Shown: one piece after another, positions 54,701 to 63,873 of the stretch
Position numbering within the stretch: the stretch's first letter is position 1
Layout: every line of letters starts with the position of its first letter
Assembly (NCBI GenBank): GCA_017416245.1
Contig: JAFQCX010000008.1
Span: forward strand, 62,001 to 126,000
Direction of reading: 5' to 3'
Source of the DNA: Oscillospiraceae bacterium
GTDB taxonomy: Bacteria > Bacillota > Clostridia > Oscillospirales > Oscillospiraceae
DNA length: 64,000 nt
Translations under genes and position numbers: made by a program
The notes under the pieces: generated by a model
What the model saw: the letters and a program-made list of their open reading frames with translations, nothing else
Database searches by the model: none
What the model was told of the DNA's origin: nothing

Positions 54701-54971
54701 GAGGGCTCGAACCTAAACAGGTTTTCAGATGCCTGCATTCCCCAATACATCAGAAAATCCCTTGATAATACAGTAAGTATTGTCTGCACGATTTTCCTTG
54801 TCTTGGAAAATGCAAGCGTCTGAAAACTGCAAAGCACCTCTCAGCTTGAAATTTTTGATTGACTTTTGACGCAGATGACGCGGCCTTGCTGACGCAAGGC
54901 AAGAAAGATAAGGCAAAAAGCAGCAAAAAGGTCTGCTGAGAGGCTGCTTAGGTTCAAGTCCTCTCACCCTA
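54693..54971. mobile_element. MITE-like element with tRNA-like terminal repeats and TA flanks
   Basis: A ~275-bp element lies between ecfA1 and ecfA2. Its 27-bp ends (54694-54720 and 54944-54970) are inverted repeats, 24 of 27 identical, beginning AGGGTGAGAGG. The dinucleotide TA flanks both sides (54693-54694, 54970-54971), as after IS630/Tc1-mariner transposition. The inside is nested with further inverted repeats (TTTTCAGATGC.TGCATT with 54813-54836, CCTCTCAGC/GCTGAGAGG, GCCTTGC/GCAAGGC). No ORF or transposase is present. Other copies cannot be seen in this window. Confidence 0.7.
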
Positions 54972-54999
54972 AAGGCCTGACCCACAGGAGGTTAGAAAA

Positions 55000-55863
55000 T
55001 TGGCACCAATTTTGCAGGTTAAAAACCTACATCATAGGTATAGTATCGGTACGCCCTTTGAGCATGTTGCATTGCAGGACGTGTCTTTCTCCGTGGAACG
55101 GGGAGAGTTTATCGGTGTGATCGGACATACCGGCTCCGGTAAGTCCACATTGATGCAGCACCTGAACGGGCTGTTAAAGCCTACATCCGGCGAGATTTTG
55201 CTGGATGGAAAGGATATTTGGTCTGATAAAAAATTTACCCGGCAGTGCCGCTTTCGGGTGGGCCTGGTGTTCCAGTACCCGGAGTACCAGCTCTTCGAAG
55301 AAACGGTTTATAAGGATATCGCCTTTGGCCCTAAGAATATGGGTCTGCCCACAGAGGAAATTGACCGCCGCGTACGGGAAGCTGCCGGCTTTGTAGGCAT
55401 CACCGATGCCCAGCTGGAGATGTCCCCCTTTGACCTGTCCGGCGGACAGAAGCGGCGGGTCGCCATTGCCGGTGTGATTGCCATGGAGCCGGAGATTCTG
55501 ATTTTGGATGAGCCCACCGCCGGTCTTGACCCTGAGGGTAGGGAAGAGATCCTTCGCAATATTGAAAGCTATCGGCGGGCTAAAAATGCCACCATTATGA
55601 TGGTCAGCCACGCTATGGCAGATGTGGCGAAAATTGCCGACCGTCTTTTGGTTATGAATCAAGCGACTTTGGCAATGGACGGTAAGCCGATGGATGTGTT
55701 TTCCCGTTCTCAGGAATTGCTTGATATGGGCCTGGACATTCCTGAGATCACACGGCTGTTTCTGAAGCTTCAGGAAAAAGGCATTCCCGTGAACCCGGTG
55801 TACACCATGCAGCAGGCGGTAGCGGAGCTGCGCAGGATCAGGGAGGGAAAAAGCCATGCTTAA
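55000..55863 (+). CDS. ecfA2: Energy-coupling factor transporter ATPase EcfA2
   Basis: A 287-residue ABC ATPase, partner of EcfA1. Walker A is GHTGSGKST, Q-loop VFQYPEYQLF, signature LSGGQKRRVAIAG and Walker B ILILDEPTAGLDP. The start is TTG 55000, with CAGGAGGTTAG seven bases before. The MITE-like element lies just upstream, so its transcription may pass through or be altered by it. It overlaps ecfT by eight bases. Confidence 0.95.
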   Translation: MAPILQVKNLHHRYSIGTPFEHVALQDVSFSVERGEFIGVIGHTGSGKSTLMQHLNGLLKPTSGEILLDGKDIWSDKKFTRQCRFRVGLVFQYPEYQLFEETVYKDIAFGPKNMGLPTEEIDRRVREAAGFVGITDAQLEMSPFDLSGGQKRRVAIAGVIAMEPEILILDEPTAGLDPEGREEILRNIESYRRAKNATIMMVSHAMADVAKIADRLLVMNQATLAMDGKPMDVFSRSQELLDMGLDIPEITRLFLKLQEKGIPVNPVYTMQQAVAELRRIREGKSHA

Positions 55864-56662
55864 AGACATTACTTTAGGTCAGTTTTTCCCCGGAAACTCC
55901 GCAATTCACCGTATGGACCCCCGCACAAAGCTGATCGCGCTGATCGTGTATATCGTTGCTTTGTTTTCGGCAGGAAGCTGGCTGTCCTACGGACTGGTGT
56001 TCGCATTTTTGGCAGGCACTATAGCCATTTCCAAGATCCCGGTGAAAGCCATCGTCCGCGGGCTGAAACCGCTGGTGATCATTTTGGTATTCACAGGCCT
56101 TCTGAATCTGCTGTTTACCCCCGGTGAAAAGGTGCTTGTAGCCTTTTGGCGCATCACAATTACGCTGGAGGGTGTCGTGCGGGCAGTTTTGATGATGGCG
56201 CGGATCCTGATGCTGATTTCCGGCACGTTTTTGCTGACCTACACCACATCCCCCATCGGCCTCACAGACGGACTGGAATCCCTGTTAGGGCCGCTGAAGA
56301 AGATCCACGTGCCTGTGCACGAGCTTTCTATGATGATGTGCATTGCCCTGCGGTTTATTCCCACGCTGATCGAGGAAACAGATAAGATCATCAGCGCTCA
56401 AAAAGCAAGAGGCGCCGATTTTGAAAACGGCAAGCTGCTGGAGCGTGTAAAAGCGCTGATCCCGATCCTCGTGCCCCTGTTTATCAGCGCTTTTCGTCGT
56501 GCCGACGAGCTGGCAACCGCTATGGAGTGCCGTTGCTATCAGGGCGGTGACGGACGCACCAAAATGAAGCTGCTTCGGTATAAGAGAAATGACCTGTACG
56601 CTTTTGTGCTGCTTGTTCTGCTGCTCGTTGCGGTGATTTTTGCTGCACGGCTGGGTCTGTGA
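55856..56662 (+). CDS. ecfT: Energy-coupling factor transporter transmembrane protein EcfT
   Basis: A 268-residue protein with about six helices. It carries the coupling-helix motifs AQKARGADFENG near residue 180 and AMECRCYQGGDGRTKM near 222, which contact the ATPases. With EcfA1 and EcfA2 it forms the shared ECF module, serving several separately encoded substrate-binding S components; none is in the window. ATG 55856 overlaps the ecfA2 stop. truA follows after seven bases. Confidence 0.95.
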   Translation: MLKDITLGQFFPGNSAIHRMDPRTKLIALIVYIVALFSAGSWLSYGLVFAFLAGTIAISKIPVKAIVRGLKPLVIILVFTGLLNLLFTPGEKVLVAFWRITITLEGVVRAVLMMARILMLISGTFLLTYTTSPIGLTDGLESLLGPLKKIHVPVHELSMMMCIALRFIPTLIEETDKIISAQKARGADFENGKLLERVKALIPILVPLFISAFRRADELATAMECRCYQGGDGRTKMKLLRYKRNDLYAFVLLVLLLVAVIFAARLGL

Positions 56663-56669
56663 GGTGCGT

Positions 56670-57452
56670 ATGCGAAATATAGCGCTGTTTTTGACTTATG
56701 AGGGCACTGCATATCACGGCTGGCAGATACAGAAGAACCTGCCCACCGTTCAGCAGACCATCGAAAAGGCGATCGAAATGATCGTAGGTCACGATGTACA
56801 CGTAACCGGCTGCGGACGTACCGATGCAGGTGTCCACGCCCGTTGTTATGTGGCGAATTTTCGCACCACATCCACCATTCCCTGCGACCGTTTGCCCTAT
56901 GCCTTAAATACCCATTTGCCTGTGGACATTGTGGTGACCAAGGCCTTTGAAGTGAATGAAAGCTTCAATGCCATCGGCTCCTGTGTCCGTAAGGAATATA
57001 CCTATACCATTTATAACTCCCGGGTCCGGGACCCCTTCTACGTGAACAGGGCTTGGTTTTATCCCGCCCATTTGGACGAAAAGATTATGCAGGCAGCTGC
57101 GGACCAATTTGTGGGCACCCACGATTTTGCGGCAGTGCGGAGCGTTGGAACGGATGTGAAATCCACAGTTCGCACAGTATATTATTATAATGTAGAGCGT
57201 AAGGGCAATATAATAGAGCTGAGGGTGTGCGCCAACGGCTTTCTGTATAATATGGCAAGAGCCATGGCGGGCACCGTAGTCTATGCCGCTGAGGGGAAAT
57301 TCCCCCCCGAGCAAATCGGCAAAATACTTGCGGAGGGCAACCGTACTGCGGCCGGCCCTACAGTACCGGCAGGGGGCCTTTATATGACTCACCTGTGGTA
57401 TGATGACGGATTGGATAAATTTGAATGTTCCTCTCTGTTTGAAAATTCATAA
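56670..57452 (+). CDS. truA: tRNA pseudouridine(38-40) synthase TruA
   Basis: A 260-residue enzyme that makes pseudouridine at positions 38-40 of the anticodon arm. The catalytic Asp52 is in GCGRTDAGVHA; LFLTYEGTAYHGWQIQ and NGFLYNMARAMAGT are conserved. ATG 56670 follows GTGAGGTGCGT; an earlier overlapping start has no support. The ecfA1-ecfA2-ecfT-truA order is standard in Firmicutes, so the MITE interrupts a conserved operon. Confidence 0.95.
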   Translation: MRNIALFLTYEGTAYHGWQIQKNLPTVQQTIEKAIEMIVGHDVHVTGCGRTDAGVHARCYVANFRTTSTIPCDRLPYALNTHLPVDIVVTKAFEVNESFNAIGSCVRKEYTYTIYNSRVRDPFYVNRAWFYPAHLDEKIMQAAADQFVGTHDFAAVRSVGTDVKSTVRTVYYYNVERKGNIIELRVCANGFLYNMARAMAGTVVYAAEGKFPPEQIGKILAEGNRTAAGPTVPAGGLYMTHLWYDDGLDKFECSSLFENS

Positions 57453-57514
57453 ATTGTTTTTCCTTTTCCGGTCTACTTGTGTTATTCTACCGGAAGAAAG
57501 GTTGTGATTGACGT

Positions 57515-59794
57515 ATGCAGCCAAAATTGTGTACCAAATGTAAGAAAAATATGGCAGTTCTCTTTATCACCAAGATCGAAAATGGTGTAACAATGAATGA
57601 AGGATACTGCTTAAAATGCGCCCGTAGTCTGGGAATTCCCCAGATCGATGCAGCAGTTAAACAAATGGGCTTTTCCGATGAGGATCTGGAGAATCTGACC
57701 GATGAGATGAGCAGTATGTTCGGCCAAATCGATGATGAGGATTCAGATGAGACGGAGAGCCGTACTGCTACTTTCCCTATGTTCAACCAGCTTTTAGATA
57801 ATCTAAGCGGTGAGAAACGGGACTTGCCTGCAAAAAAGCAGGAAGAAGATCAAGAGCAGCAGAAGTCTAAGGAAAAGGGAAAGAAGCACAAATTCTTAGA
57901 TACTTACTGTATGAATCTCACCGGCCGCGCCCGTGAGGGAAAGCTGGATAAGGTAATCGGCAGAGATGTGGAAACGGAGCGTGTGATTCAAATTCTGAAC
58001 AGACGCCAAAAGAACAATCCCTGCTTGATCGGTGAGCCCGGTGTCGGTAAAACCGCCATTGCAGAGGGTCTTGCCCAGCGAATTGCCGCAGGGGAAGTGC
58101 CCTATAAGCTGCGGGATAAAGAGGTATTCCTGCTGGATCTGACCGCGCTGGTGGCAGGAACGCAGTTCCGCGGCCAGTTTGAAAGCCGCATGAAGAGCTT
58201 GATAGCAGAGATCAAGGCCTGCGGCAATATCATTTTGGTGATCGACGAGGTGCATAACCTTGTTGGTGCAGGGGATGCAGAAGGCTCTATGAATGCGGCG
58301 AATATCCTGAAGCCTGCCCTGTCCCGTGGCGAGATTCAAGTAATTGGCGCTACCACTTTTAACGAATATCGTAAGCATATCGAAAAGGATTCCGCATTGG
58401 AGCGCCGCTTCCAGCCTGTGACTGTTGCTGAGCCCTCTATTGAGGAAGCCTGCCAGATTATGCAGGGCATTGCCAAGGCCTACGCAGAATATCACGGCGT
58501 AAGCATCTCGCCGGAGATCGCGCGGCAGTGTGTTGTGCTTTCTGAGCGGTATATCACTGACCGTTTCCTGCCCGACAAGGCCATTGACCTGCTGGACGAG
58601 GCCTGTTCCGATGTAAATCTGCAGTGCAAGGAGATCTCCCTGCAGGCAGAGAAGAAAAAGGAACGGGATGATTACGAGCTGGAGCTGCGTATGCTCACTG
58701 AGGACACGGAAAATGAGCACTACGAGCGCCTTGCGGTCATTCGCAGTAAGCTGTGTCAGTTGGCAGCTGAAATTGAGGAGCTGGATAAAATTCCTGCCCC
58801 TGCGGTGACGATGGAGAATCTGGCGCGGATCATTGAGCTTTGGACCAAAATCCCTGCCAGCAAGATCAAAGCGCAGGAATATGAGCAAATCAAGGGACTT
58901 GCCGATCGCCTGAAAACCCACATTGTGGGTCAGGATGAAGCGGTTGAGGCGGTTGCAAAGGCCATTCGCAGAAACCGGGTCGGCATCAGCCCCAAGAAAA
59001 AGCCGGTCTCTTTCATTTTTGTAGGTCCTACAGGCGTGGGTAAGACAGAGCTTGTAAAATGCCTGGCAGACGATATGTTCGATTCCGTGGATGCTCTGAT
59101 CCGTTTGGATATGTCTGAGTTTATGGAAAAGCATACCGTTTCCAAGCTGATCGGTTCTCCTCCCGGCTATGTAGGCTATGATGAGGCAGGTCAGTTGACA
59201 GAGAAGATTCGCAGAAAGCCCTATTCTGTGGTGCTGTTTGACGAGATCGAAAAGGCCCATCCCGATGTTCTGAATATCTTGTTACAGGTACTGGATGACG
59301 GGCGGATCACCGATGCCCAGGGCCGTGTGGTGAATTTTGAGAACACCATTATCGTAATGACCTCCAATGCAGGCTCAGAGGGTAGAGTCGGCGGCTTAGG
59401 CTTCGGAAGAACCGATAATGATATGATCAAGGAAAAAACCATGGGTGCGCTGAAGGAATTCCTGAGACCTGAATTTATCAACCGTGTGGATGAAATTATT
59501 ACGTTCAACCGGCTGACGGAAGAGAATTTCCTTGGCATTGCCGATATTATGCTGGAGGAATTGCGGGAAAGCCTTGCTAATCGTGGTTTGACCCTCTCTT
59601 GGGGTGAGGATGTGCGGAAATACCTGGTGGATAAGGCTTATTCTGTGACCTATGGCGCGCGGAATCTGCGTCGTGAAATTCAAAAGAGTTTGGAAGATCC
59701 TATCAGTGAAAAGATCATCGATTCCTTTGAAAAGCCAATTTCTGCCATCTCTATTTCCATAGAAAACGGCGAAATTCAGTTGAAAACCGAATAA
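57515..59794 (+). CDS. ClpE-like AAA+ unfoldase with N-terminal zinc ribbon
   Basis: A 759-residue Hsp100/Clp ATPase. Two CxxC pairs near residues 6-9 and 31-34 form a zinc ribbon, as in ClpE; the ClpC-type N-domain repeats are absent. AAA1 has Walker [10 protein letters not shown] near 173, a Walker B VIDEVHN and [16 protein letters not shown] short coiled-coil middle follows. AAA2 has GPTGVGKTE near 504 and [27 protein letters not shown] (quoted as SPPGYVG). A GLGFG loop near 627 could bind ClpP, though no clpP is in the window. It probably helps degrade stress-damaged proteins. The ribosome site is weak (AAGAAAGG). Confidence 0.88.
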   Translation: MQPKLCTKCKKNMAVLFITKIENGVTMNEGYCLKCARSLGIPQIDAAVKQMGFSDEDLENLTDEMSSMFGQIDDEDSDETESRTATFPMFNQLLDNLSGEKRDLPAKKQEEDQEQQKSKEKGKKHKFLDTYCMNLTGRAREGKLDKVIGRDVETERVIQILNRRQKNNPCLIGEPGVGKTAIAEGLAQRIAAGEVPYKLRDKEVFLLDLTALVAGTQFRGQFESRMKSLIAEIKACGNIILVIDEVHNLVGAGDAEGSMNAANILKPALSRGEIQVIGATTFNEYRKHIEKDSALERRFQPVTVAEPSIEEACQIMQGIAKAYAEYHGVSISPEIARQCVVLSERYITDRFLPDKAIDLLDEACSDVNLQCKEISLQAEKKKERDDYELELRMLTEDTENEHYERLAVIRSKLCQLAAEIEELDKIPAPAVTMENLARIIELWTKIPASKIKAQEYEQIKGLADRLKTHIVGQDEAVEAVAKAIRRNRVGISPKKKPVSFIFVGPTGVGKTELVKCLADDMFDSVDALIRLDMSEFMEKHTVSKLIGSPPGYVGYDEAGQLTEKIRRKPYSVVLFDEIEKAHPDVLNILLQVLDDGRITDAQGRVVNFENTIIVMTSNAGSEGRVGGLGFGRTDNDMIKEKTMGALKEFLRPEFINRVDEIITFNRLTEENFLGIADIMLEELRESLANRGLTLSWGEDVRKYLVDKAYSVTYGARNLRREIQKSLEDPISEKIIDSFEKPISAISISIENGEIQLKTE

Positions 59795-59798
59795 ATTA

Positions 59799-59827
59799 AC
59801 TGCCACGCTTTTTGAAAGCGTGGCAGT
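59799..59827. terminator. Bidirectional terminator between convergent genes
   Basis: Hairpin ACTGCCACGCTT/AAGCGTGGCAGT with a short loop, followed by CTTTA. It lies between the ClpE-like gene and the convergent small membrane-protein gene. Confidence 0.85.
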
Positions 59828-59849
59828 CTTTACATAACGACAGATAAAA

Positions 59850-60026
59850 TTACAGATCGAATTCGTCGGTAATTTTGCTGGATACTTTCCAAGCCACATC
59901 CTCAACCTTGTCTGCAGCTTTTGCAGCCAAACGCCGTGTGGGATTGTTGCGGGGCATAGCCAAAATAGCCACAGCGCCTGCGGCAGCGCCTACACCCAAG
60001 GCAATGGCCAGTCCTTTCATCTGCAT
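59850..60026 (-). CDS. Small YtxH-like membrane protein
   Basis: A 58-residue protein: an N-terminal hydrophobic segment (GLAIALGVGAAAGAVAILAM) and a basic then amphipathic tail (RRLAAKAADKVEDVAWKVSSKI). This resembles YtxH-family small membrane proteins that stay attached by their first helix; function unknown. ATG 60026 has AAGGAGGCGATCGT upstream. A longer in-frame reading upstream lacks a ribosome site. Confidence 0.7.
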   Translation of the reverse strand: MQMKGLAIALGVGAAAGAVAILAMPRNNPTRRLAAKAADKVEDVAWKVSSKITDEFDL

Positions 60027-60110
60027 ACGATCGCCTCCTTCCGTTTTTAGTATTCCCCGATGGAGGGCGATGCACCATTGGAAGGTTTCGTAATTTGGCG
60101 TATAATATGT

Positions 60111-60135
60111 AAAGGGTGCGGTCGCGCACCCCTTT
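60111..60135 (-). terminator. Terminator of the small lipoprotein gene
   Basis: Hairpin AAAGGGTGCG with CGCACCCCTTTT, loop of four. On the minus strand it follows the lipoprotein stop by a few bases and ends in CCCTTTACATATT. Confidence 0.75.
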
Positions 60136-60138
60136 TGG

Positions 60139-60399
60139 TTAAGACATTGCGTCGGTATTGCCGTTACCGGTAGTACCGTTTGTACCCTCGGGCATGCCAC
60201 CGGGGAGCGTGGTGTCCACGCTGGGATCGGGGATGTTTGTCTCAGGCACTGGAATGGTCATAGTGTCTGTGGGCATATTGGTCGTGGTAGGAGTGGTCAC
60301 TGTGCTGGGTGTGGTTGCGGGAGCATTGTTGGAGCAAGCGCAGGCGCAAAGAGAAAGGGCCAGCGCAAGGCTCATAATCAAAATGGCAATTTTTTTCAT
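60139..60399 (-). CDS. Thr/Pro-rich small lipoprotein
   Basis: An 86-residue protein. Residues 1-20 are a lipoprotein signal peptide with lipobox LCAC (Cys20). The rest is a low-complexity Thr/Pro/Asn/Gly-rich tail with repeated T-P-T and M-P motifs, expected to be unfolded on the cell surface. Similar Thr/Pro-rich tethers are common in this group and have no assigned function. ATG 60399 has GGAGGTACCTT upstream; 18 in-frame codons before it are not convincing. Confidence 0.65.
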   Translation of the reverse strand: MKKIAILIMSLALALSLCACACSNNAPATTPSTVTTPTTTNMPTDTMTIPVPETNIPDPSVDTTLPGGMPEGTNGTTGNGNTDAMS

Positions 60400-60510
60400 A
60401 AGGTACCTCCTATAATTTAATTGCAAAAATAGTATTTCCGCGAAACAGCGCATTAGACTGGAAATATAAGTAAAATACTTTTAGAATAGAGCGATATAAC
60501 TTGACATCAA

Positions 60511-60538
60511 TTGACTTTATCGAAATAAGCTGTATAAT
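60511..60538 (+). promoter_or_regulatory. Promoter of the isomerase-nitrilase genes
   Basis: TTGACT (60511-60516), 16-bp spacer, TATAAT (60533-60538). A second TTGACA lies 10 bases upstream. Confidence 0.82.
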
Positions 60539-60568
60539 TATAAAAAGTGTGAAAAAGGAGAGGTGCCT

Positions 60569-61483
60569 ATGAAAATTGCAACCACAACAGGTGATTTCAG
60601 ACAGTATTGCGCCAATGACATAGAGAGAATTCAGAAGCTTCACAAAGCAGGTTTTCGGTATATCGATTTGGATATGTATTCCTTTACGCCCAATTCGGTC
60701 TATATGAGCGATAACTGGAAGGAGGCCGTTTTTGCGCTGCAGGACGAAGCGGACAAGCTGGGAATGACCTTCGTGCAGGCACACTCCCAGGGCGGCAATC
60801 CTCTGGATGCCGATCCACAGAAGGTGGATTTTTTGGTGGCGGCAACCATTCGCTCCATTGAGATCTGCGCATTGCTCGGTATCAAGAATACCGTTGTTCA
60901 CCCCGGCTTTATGCTGGACATCTGCAAGGAAGAATGGTTTGAAAAAAACCGTGATTTTTACAAAAAGCTGTTTCCTGCAATGGAAAAATACGGGGTCAAT
61001 GTACTGACGGAAAATTCCACCGCTGCCAATATGGGCTCCCGTTATTTTGCCAATTCCGGCAAGGATATGCTGGAGTTTTTGCGCTTTGTGGATCATCCGC
61101 TGCTTCACGCTTGCTGGGATACAGGTCACGCCAATTGTGAGGGCAGCCAATACGACGATATCATTACCCTTGGAAAAGAATTGTATGCCATCCATTATAA
61201 TGACAATCACGGTCAGAAGGATGAGCATCTGATTCCTTATTTGGGCACGCTGAATCACGATGAGGTGATCAATGCATTAATTGACATTGGATATGATGGA
61301 TATTTCACATTGGAGTGCAGCTCTTCTTTGGTCAGCAAGAAGCATTGGCTGGGCAAGCGCAGAGTGTTCGAACGGGATACCAGACTTGCGGAAACCCAAT
61401 TGTTTATGCAGGAGCATCTGGAAGCCCTTATGTATGATATATCAAAATACATCCTCACGTCCTACGATTTGTTTGAGGAGTAA
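60569..61483 (+). CDS. Sugar phosphate isomerase/epimerase-like TIM-barrel protein
   Basis: A 304-residue AP-endonuclease-2/xylose-isomerase-type barrel. Likely metal ligands are in LTENSTAANMGS (Glu), CWDTGHANCEGS (Asp, His), HYNDNHGQ (His) and TLECSSS (Glu). Members act on ketoses or on cyclic polyol derivatives; the substrate here is unknown. AAAGGAGAG precedes ATG 60569. The next gene, 14 bases away, is a nitrilase-family amidase, and the two likely work in one small catabolic or repair pathway. Confidence 0.85.
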   Translation: MKIATTTGDFRQYCANDIERIQKLHKAGFRYIDLDMYSFTPNSVYMSDNWKEAVFALQDEADKLGMTFVQAHSQGGNPLDADPQKVDFLVAATIRSIEICALLGIKNTVVHPGFMLDICKEEWFEKNRDFYKKLFPAMEKYGVNVLTENSTAANMGSRYFANSGKDMLEFLRFVDHPLLHACWDTGHANCEGSQYDDIITLGKELYAIHYNDNHGQKDEHLIPYLGTLNHDEVINALIDIGYDGYFTLECSSSLVSKKHWLGKRRVFERDTRLAETQLFMQEHLEALMYDISKYILTSYDLFEE

Positions 61484-61497
61484 GGCTGGGGGACACA

Positions 61498-62298
61498 ATG
61501 AAAATTACAGTTTTACAACCACCGTATTTTATGGGAGAAGCTCCGGATGAAGAAATCGCAGAATTTCTGATGAACGAGCTTCGAAAAGCCGAACCGGATT
61601 CTTTGGTGGTCTTACCGGAGTACGCAAATGCCGGCGGCATTTCCGACATAGAAAGCGAAAAGCGGGCGATGCCCCGGGCTGATCGTATGCTGAAAGAGGC
61701 TGCGCAGATTGCAAAAGAAAAGGGTGCCTATGTTGCCATTAACGTTTTGCAGGAGCGAAACGGAAACATTCAAAACAGCACTTATTTGTTTGATAAAAAG
61801 GGAAACACCGCCTTTGTCTATGATAAAATTCACCTGCCGCCGTCTGAAATTGCGTTGGGCGTGAAATATGGCGATGGGGCGTGTGTTTGCGATATTGACG
61901 GCATCCGCTTTGGCTTCTTGACCTGTTACGATGTCTATTTTAACGAGCAAATCGAGTATTTGGCATCGCAAAAGTGTGATATTATCCTGTTTCCGGGTTA
62001 TCAGCGGGGCGAGTCTGCGGATATCATTCGGGCGCAAACCAAGCTGATCGCTTTTCGCTGCAACAGTGTGGTTGCAAAATCTTCCTATTCTATAGACAGC
62101 GATGAAAAGGGCGGCTGTTCTATGGTCGTAGGGTCAGACGGAAAAATCCTGCAGGATATGGGCAAGACAATCGGAAGTATTTCTGCTGACGTGGATCCCC
62201 ATAAGAAGCATATGCGCACAGCAGGCTTTGGCGGCAGTATGATTCGCAATGACGATTTTATCAATGCCGGCTTGCGTCCTGATGTTTTTAAAAAATGA
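61498..62298 (+). CDS. Nitrilase-family carbon-nitrogen hydrolase
   Basis: A 266-residue amidase with the Glu-Lys-Cys triad in place: LPEYANAG (Glu41), VYDKIHLPP (Lys110) and LTCYDVYF (Cys143). The second Glu near the active site is not obvious. Such enzymes cut amides, ureido groups or deaminated glutathione. With the isomerase upstream, it may process a sugar or amino-sugar amide. It starts after GGGGGACAC, a moderate ribosome site. Confidence 0.88.
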   Translation: MKITVLQPPYFMGEAPDEEIAEFLMNELRKAEPDSLVVLPEYANAGGISDIESEKRAMPRADRMLKEAAQIAKEKGAYVAINVLQERNGNIQNSTYLFDKKGNTAFVYDKIHLPPSEIALGVKYGDGACVCDIDGIRFGFLTCYDVYFNEQIEYLASQKCDIILFPGYQRGESADIIRAQTKLIAFRCNSVVAKSSYSIDSDEKGGCSMVVGSDGKILQDMGKTIGSISADVDPHKKHMRTAGFGGSMIRNDDFINAGLRPDVFKK

Positions 62299-62361
62299 AA
62301 CATCTTCCGGTGACATATGCGAAAAGCCGGGCCAGGGCCTAAATTATTTTTCAAATAGGCA

Positions 62362-62390
62362 TTGCTATTTTTTGCTTGGTGCAGTATAAT
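62362..62390 (+). promoter_or_regulatory. Ferredoxin promoter
   Basis: TTGCTA (62362-62367), 17-bp spacer, TATAAT (62385-62390), 37 bases before the start. Confidence 0.82.
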
Positions 62391-62427
62391 AAATGAAAAT
62401 ATATGAGATAAAGGAGAATTCTTTTCT

Positions 62428-62814
62428 ATGAAGAAGCTCGCAGTAAAAAAAGATGCCCAATGTATGGCTTGCCTGGAGTGCGTGAGCGCTTGCTCCAAGG
62501 CTTTCTATAAGGAGTTCCATCAGGATCTGTCCTGCATCAAAATTGTGGAAAAGAACGGCGCAGCCAAGCCTATGGTCTGTATCCAGTGCGGCAAGTGCGC
62601 AAAGGTCTGTGAGGCCGGAGCCATCACCCAGAACCCCAAGACCGGTGTTTATATGATCAATAAGAAGCTGTGTACCTCCTGTGGCAAGTGTGTTGAGGTT
62701 TGCCCCATGAAGGTTATGGTCGCTCCTGAGGAAGGTCCTACCAGCAAATGTATCGCTTGCGGCATCTGTGTAAAGGCCTGTCCTATGGAGATCCTGGAGA
62801 TCGTGGAGAAATAA
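62428..62814 (+). CDS. Poly-[4Fe-4S] ferredoxin-type protein
   Basis: A 128-residue protein holding four CxxCxxCxxxC motifs: CMACLECVSAC, CIQCGKCAKVC, CTSCGKCVEVC and CIACGICVKAC. With these it can bind up to four [4Fe-4S] clusters and relay electrons in an anaerobe, like HycB/PorD-type iron-sulfur subunits. No partner oxidoreductase is adjacent. It has its own promoter, a good ribosome site (AAAGGAGAATT) and its own terminator, so it may be a free carrier shared by several enzymes. Confidence 0.9.
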   Translation: MKKLAVKKDAQCMACLECVSACSKAFYKEFHQDLSCIKIVEKNGAAKPMVCIQCGKCAKVCEAGAITQNPKTGVYMINKKLCTSCGKCVEVCPMKVMVAPEEGPTSKCIACGICVKACPMEILEIVEK

Positions 62815-62828
62815 AATTCTACATAGAA

Positions 62829-62859
62829 ACAGTCGGGTGTTTGCCCGACTGTTTTTTTG
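62829..62859 (+). terminator. Rho-independent terminator
   Basis: Hairpin CAGTCGGG/CCCGACTG with a 6-base loop followed by TTTTTTT. Confidence 0.92.
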
Positions 62860-62888
62860 TGTAAACGCAATTTTAGCGGTTGTAATAA

Positions 62889-62917
62889 TTGCATATTGTA
62901 ACGAAATATGATATACT
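62889..62917 (+). promoter_or_regulatory. murB promoter
   Basis: TTGCAT (62889-62894), 17-bp spacer, TATACT (62912-62917), 28 bases before murB. Confidence 0.8.
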
Positions 62918-62945
62918 GTTAATAATCATACGCCCGGAGGAGTTT

Positions 62946-63857
62946 ATGACAATTATGACAGCTTTTCAGCAGAAAATAACCGAATTATTGCCACAAATTG
63001 AACTCAATCTGGAGGAATCCCTTGCTAAGCACACATCCTTCCGGATCGGTGGTCCTGCGGAAGTAATGGCATTTCCCAAAACCGGAGCAGAACTTAGCGA
63101 AATTTTAAAAACGTCCGCTTTGTTGGACTGTAAACCTGTTATCTTAGGAGCAGGAACTAATATACTGGCGCCGGATGCCGGTGTCAGGGGACTGGTTATC
63201 TGTCTGCGAAACCTGCAGGAAACCTTGGAAAGACTTGATGATTCACACATTCGTGTTTCTGCAGGTGTGAGTATGGCCAGATGCGCCACCTTTGCTGCTA
63301 ACCTTGGCCTTTCAGGCCTGGAATTCGCCCACGGTATCCCGGGCTCTGTAGGCGGCGGTGTGTATATGAATGCCGGTGCCTACGGCGGTGAGATCTGTCA
63401 GGTCTGCACAGAGGTAGAAGTGATGGACTTAAGCGGCAACAGGCGCGTGCTGACAGGGGAGGAGATGGACTTTTCCTACCGGCATAGCCGATTGGAGGGC
63501 ACAGGCGATATCGTGCTTAGCGTAACCTTTGCCCTGACAAAGAAACCTTCTGAGGAGATCCACGAGGTTATGCAGGATTTAATGACCCGCCGCAGAAGTT
63601 CCCAACCCTTGGATCTGCCCTCTGCCGGCTCTGCCTTTAAACGGCCCGTAGGCGGTTATGCTGCAGCGCTTATCGATCAGACCGGCCTTAAGGGCTATCG
63701 CGTAGGCAGCGCAGCAGTATCACAGAAGCACGCAGGTTTCGTAGTAAATCTGGGCGGCGCAACATCTGAAGATGTAAAGCAGCTGTTACGGGATGTTTCT
63801 CAAAAAGTATTTGATGCAACAGGAATTTCCCTGGAGCCGGAAATCCGAATTTGGTAG
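62946..63857 (+). CDS. murB: UDP-N-acetylenolpyruvoylglucosamine reductase
   Basis: A 303-residue FAD enzyme that reduces UDP-GlcNAc-enolpyruvate to UDP-MurNAc in peptidoglycan synthesis. The FAD domain has HTSFRIGGPAE, LGAGTNILAPDAGVRGLV (as LGAGTNIL) and FAHGIPGSVGGGVYMNAGAYGGE, quoted in two parts. The C-terminal RRRSSQPLDLPSAGSAFKRP holds the catalytic region of the type II (Gram-positive) enzyme. ATG 62946 is used as CGGAGGAGTTT precedes it. whiA follows after 16 bases. Confidence 0.95.
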   Translation: MTIMTAFQQKITELLPQIELNLEESLAKHTSFRIGGPAEVMAFPKTGAELSEILKTSALLDCKPVILGAGTNILAPDAGVRGLVICLRNLQETLERLDDSHIRVSAGVSMARCATFAANLGLSGLEFAHGIPGSVGGGVYMNAGAYGGEICQVCTEVEVMDLSGNRRVLTGEEMDFSYRHSRLEGTGDIVLSVTFALTKKPSEEIHEVMQDLMTRRRSSQPLDLPSAGSAFKRPVGGYAAALIDQTGLKGYRVGSAAVSQKHAGFVVNLGGATSEDVKQLLRDVSQKVFDATGISLEPEIRIW

Positions 63858-63873
63858 AAAGGAGCATAGCGCC

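Noticed and set aside
54944..54970. A tRNA gene end (T-arm-like GGTTCAAGTCC and acceptor)
   Set aside because: There is no matching anticodon or D arm, and the same sequence occurs as an inverted copy 250 bases upstream. It is the terminal repeat of the MITE-like element.
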